From DATGIQ01 sp035295665 (lineage in GTDB: Bacteria; Planctomycetota; Planctomycetia; Gemmatales; Gemmataceae): 7,969 nt of DNA. Below are positions 7,001-7,969 of the stretch, one piece after another; the first letter of the stretch is position 1; each line of letters starts with the position of its first letter. The position numbers and the translations under genes are program-made. The notes under the pieces were generated by a model, which ran no database searches, had not been told where the DNA came from, and saw only the letters and a list, made by a program, of their open reading frames with translations. Location of the stretch: assembly GCA_035295665.1 (NCBI GenBank), contig DATGIQ010000480.1:1-7969 (forward strand). The letters run 5' to 3'.

Positions 7001-7277
7001 CCAGCGTGCCGTAGCTCGGGTGAATGTTGTTGTAGTCGGCGATATCGTAACCATCATCGCGCAGGGGCGACGGATAGAAGGGCAACAACCACAGGGCTGT
7101 GACGCCAAGGTCCTGCAGATAGTCCAGCTTCTCGATGAGACCGGGAAAATCGCCGATGCCATCACCATTGCTGTCGGCAAACGCCTTGACGGCTAGTTCA
7201 TAAATGACGGCATCCTTGTACCAAAGAGGGTCATCTCCGAGGGGAAAAGGCTCCTCATTACGTCTCTTGCGGTTCAC
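3888..7277 (-). CDS. treS: Fused trehalose synthase / maltokinase (TreS-Mak)
   Basis: A cytoplasmic 1129-residue bifunctional enzyme. Residues about 18-556 form a GH13 alpha-amylase-fold trehalose synthase (trehalose to maltose): WYKDAVIYE at 19-27, VINHTSD at 114-120, nucleophile Asp215 in GLRLDA, acid/base Glu257 in LLAEANQWPED, and Asp323 in LRNHDE. NCENLPETHAF and GDNIYLGDRNGVRTPMQW are typical of TreS. Residues about 570-1129 form a maltokinase, which makes maltose 1-phosphate for GlgE-type glucan synthesis. It has SVVYGDRFILKLFRR (likely ATP-binding Lys771), NPELEIGRFL, FVIIDFEGDP (metal-binding Asp1001) and LRDVSTMLRSFHYAA. Length and order match known fused TreS-Mak proteins. The start is GTG at 7277; an in-frame TAA lies nine bases before it and no clear Shine-Dalgarno is visible. 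Odd points are HANYHLGE at 982-989 in place of the usual HGDYHLGQ, and PWFQGKDRH where WFGGKAR-like sequence is usual. TreS activity looks secure; kinase activity is less certain. Confidence 0.93.
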   Translation of the reverse strand: MNRKRRNEEPFPLGDDPLWYKDAVIYELAVKAFADSNGDGIGDFPGLIEKLDYLQDLGVTALWLLPFYPSPLRDDGYDIADYNNIHPSYGTLADFRWFLREAHRRGLRVITELVINHTSDQHPWFQQARRAPSGSELRNFYVWSDTPEKYQEARIIFKDFESSNWSWDAVANAYYWHRFYAHQPDLNYDNPAVHAAVFRVLDSWLSLGIDGLRLDAIPYLYERDATNCENLPETHAFLRELRRHVDGQFKNRMLLAEANQWPEDAVAYFGEGDECHMSFHFPLMPRLFMAIRMEDRFPIIDILQQTPPISSTSQWALFLRNHDELTLEMVTDEDRDYMYRVYAQDPQARINLGIRRRLAPLLENHRGKIELMNGLLFSLPGTPVLYYGDEIGMGDNIYLGDRNGVRTPMQWNADRNAGFSRANPQRLFLPVIIDPAYHFEAVNVEVQQSNPYSLLWWMKHLIALRKRFRAFGRGSLEFLYPRNHKVLAFVRRYEDECILVVANLSRFIQAAELDLSPFQGMRPVEMLGRTKFPAITDRPYFLTLGSYAFYWFTLELLPASTKPIRPAAEPLATIEVRERWENIFRGTARESLNELLPAYLEHCPWFQGKDRHTEAAMILETIPLSSEPHLPAQGTPAAEITLVQVEYSEGDPATYLVPLACAADKDAEQTNASLPQGAVAQVRVHSPGSQTDGPMPGLLFDPVGEKTFSHALFEAIRRKRRFKRAGGELTAWRSRVFRQLWKSSEPLPEPTLLDAGQSNSSVVYGDRFILKLFRRVEEGINPELEIGRFLADKTTFTHVAPLAGALEYQRSWGEPITFAVLHGLVPNEGNAWRQTRDSLGRYFERVLTGEMQMQQLPLPRQPILDLVDGELPPEVQELLGSYLEPARLLGQRTAELHLALASVSDDPAFAPEPFTAMYQRSLYQSVRTQARQAFEALTQRAGDLSSSVHEDTQKLLGLEGEVVKRARSILVGKVTAMRIRCHANYHLGEVLYTGKDFVIIDFEGDPMRPWSDRRRKRAALRDVSTMLRSFHYAALTALTKGNIRPEDIPVLQPWSRFWKLWVSVTFLKAYLQTAATAKFLPKTRAELAMLLDFFLLKRAVQELRYDLIHCPDRVHIPIQGLLQLLEETH

Positions 7278-7655
7278 GGCTGGTTACCCGTTGCGGTCTC
7301 TGACCAGGAAAACCTAATCTGTATTTTACGCAAAGCACTGCGGCGGGAAAAAACGGGGATTCGAGCTGGCCGAAAAAATTCAGGGGCCAGGGGAGCCGCT
7401 CAGCCCCGCTTCGTCACGTGGAAAAGAATCGCGAAGCTCTGCCTCCTCCGATAGGCATGTGGTTTGCTTCATGTAAATCGCCGGGCATCATCTGGTTCAC
7501 CAATGATTTCCGCGCTCGCGTTTGGTCGTCCATTCCGAACGCCAAACGCAAGCGGGCCCGAGTGGAATGAGGACGATAAACGCATGCCCGGACATTTTTT
7601 TGGGCAGCAATGTTCTCATCGTTGAGTAGCGATTTACACGATTACCGAGTAACTC
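7278..7655. other. Divergent intergenic region between treS-mak and glycosyltransferase
   Basis: This 378-nt stretch must hold the promoters of both genes. On the minus strand a TAAAAT (complement of 7323-7328) lies about 45 bases before the treS start and could be a -10 element, but I see no good -35. Two A6 tracts (7348-7353 and 7373-7378), 25 bases apart, lie upstream of it. Nearer the glycosyltransferase are the inverted repeat at 7513-7554, a T7 run at 7595-7601 inside a 5-bp TGCCC/GGGCA pair (7585-7606), and the small palindrome GAGTAACTC at 7647-7655 touching the ATG. No credible gene is present. Confidence 0.5.
7513..7554. repeat. Imperfect 13-bp inverted repeat in the divergent promoter region
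   Basis: CGCTCGCGTTTGG at 7513-7525 pairs with CCAAACGCAAGCG at 7542-7554 in 12 of 13 positions (mismatch 7517/7550). A further CGT/ACG pairing inside the 16-base loop (7527-7529 with 7539-7541) is possible. The 3' arm ends 101 bases before the glycosyltransferase start. It could be a regulator-binding operator for one or both divergent genes, or an RNA hairpin in a 5' leader. No T-tract follows on either strand directly. Confidence 0.45.
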
Positions 7656-7969
7656 ATGTATAACCTCGCGCGGATTGATCGACCTTTGCGTATTGCTCAA
7701 ATTGCACCGCTTTATGAAAGCGTTCCCCCGAAACTCTACGGAGGCACCGAGCGCGTTGTGTCCTACCTCAGTGACGAACTCGTCCGGCAAGGACACGACG
7801 TGACACTGTTTGCCAGCGGCGACTCCGTCACGCGGGCAAAGCTCGTCGCCTGTTGTCCCCAATCGCTGCGCCTGGATTCGGGATGCCAGGACCTGCTGGC
7901 CCCCCATGTGCTGATGTTGGAACGGGTCTTTCAACAGGCCAACCATTTTGACATCCTTCATTTCCATTG
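7656..7969 (+). CDS. Family 4 glycosyltransferase, N-terminal part (runs off window)
   Basis: The frame opens at ATG 7656, with an in-frame TAA six bases before it (7650-7652), and stays open to the window end: 104 complete codons. The N-terminus reads LRIAQIAPLYESVPPKLYGGTERVV, then YLSDELVRQGHDVTLFASGDS and FDILHFH. This is the N-terminal Rossmann half of a GT-B fold, family GT4: a first beta strand, a Gly-rich acceptor loop with YGGTERVV, a helix and a second strand. Such enzymes transfer sugar from a nucleotide-sugar donor. The C-terminal donor-binding domain lies outside, so neither donor nor acceptor can be named. The Shine-Dalgarno is poor (CGAG at 7646-7649 at best). It is divergent from treS-mak, which suggests, but does not prove, a role in glucan or trehalose metabolism. 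Confidence 0.88.
   Translation, partial: MYNLARIDRPLRIAQIAPLYESVPPKLYGGTERVVSYLSDELVRQGHDVTLFASGDSVTRAKLVACCPQSLRLDSGCQDLLAPHVLMLERVFQQANHFDILHFH

Noticed and set aside
7497..7967. 156-codon open frame on the minus strand at the right end
   Set aside because: It overlaps the clear GT4 N-terminus in antisense and extends into the intergenic region. The translation resembles no family I know.

Overview
The window looks like a planctomycete chromosome, most likely from the Gemmataceae or a close relative. The main evidence is the leader motif LESLEDRLAPAT, read at about 2357-2392, which marks large surface or secreted proteins of that group. It precedes PKD-type tandem repeats carrying INWGDGS motifs. 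The sequence is GC-rich and well punctuated by genes. There are no RNA genes, CRISPR arrays, transposases or phage genes.

Left half (1-3841, + strand): two tandem, related PKD-repeat protein genes. The first (1-2019) enters from outside the window and has a complete 3' end: five PKD-like units followed by a helix-rich C-terminal domain of about 180 residues. The second (leader from about 2249, main reading frame 2399-4087) looks damaged in three places. An in-frame TGA at 2264 separates a good ribosome-binding site and TTG start from the LEDRLAP leader. Near 2578 a beta-helix-like N-terminal domain is joined directly to the middle of a PKD unit. At 3841/3842 similarity to the first gene stops inside its last PKD unit, so the rest of that unit and the C-terminal domain are missing. 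From there the frame runs antisense into the next gene. The two genes align without gaps over 543 nt (817-1359 with 3299-3841). The 229-nt gap between them is rich in hairpins.

Right half (3888-7277, - strand): a 1129-residue fusion of trehalose synthase (TreS) and maltokinase (Mak). TreS isomerises trehalose to maltose and Mak phosphorylates maltose to maltose 1-phosphate, the donor for GlgE-type alpha-glucan synthesis. The TreS catalytic residues are all present. The kinase active-site motif, usually HGDYHLGQ, reads HANYHLGE, so the expected catalytic Asp is Asn and an expected metal ligand Gln is Glu. A stem-loop lies between the stop codon and the PKD breakpoint.

Far right (7656-7969, + strand): the first 104 codons of a family 4 glycosyltransferase, divergent from treS-mak across a 378-nt intergenic region with a 13-bp imperfect inverted repeat. 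Its position beside treS-mak suggests a carbohydrate-storage or osmolyte locus, but this is inference. I found no clear new system. The points most worth following are the altered kinase motif and the apparently rearranged second PKD gene, which could also reflect misassembly in repetitive DNA.
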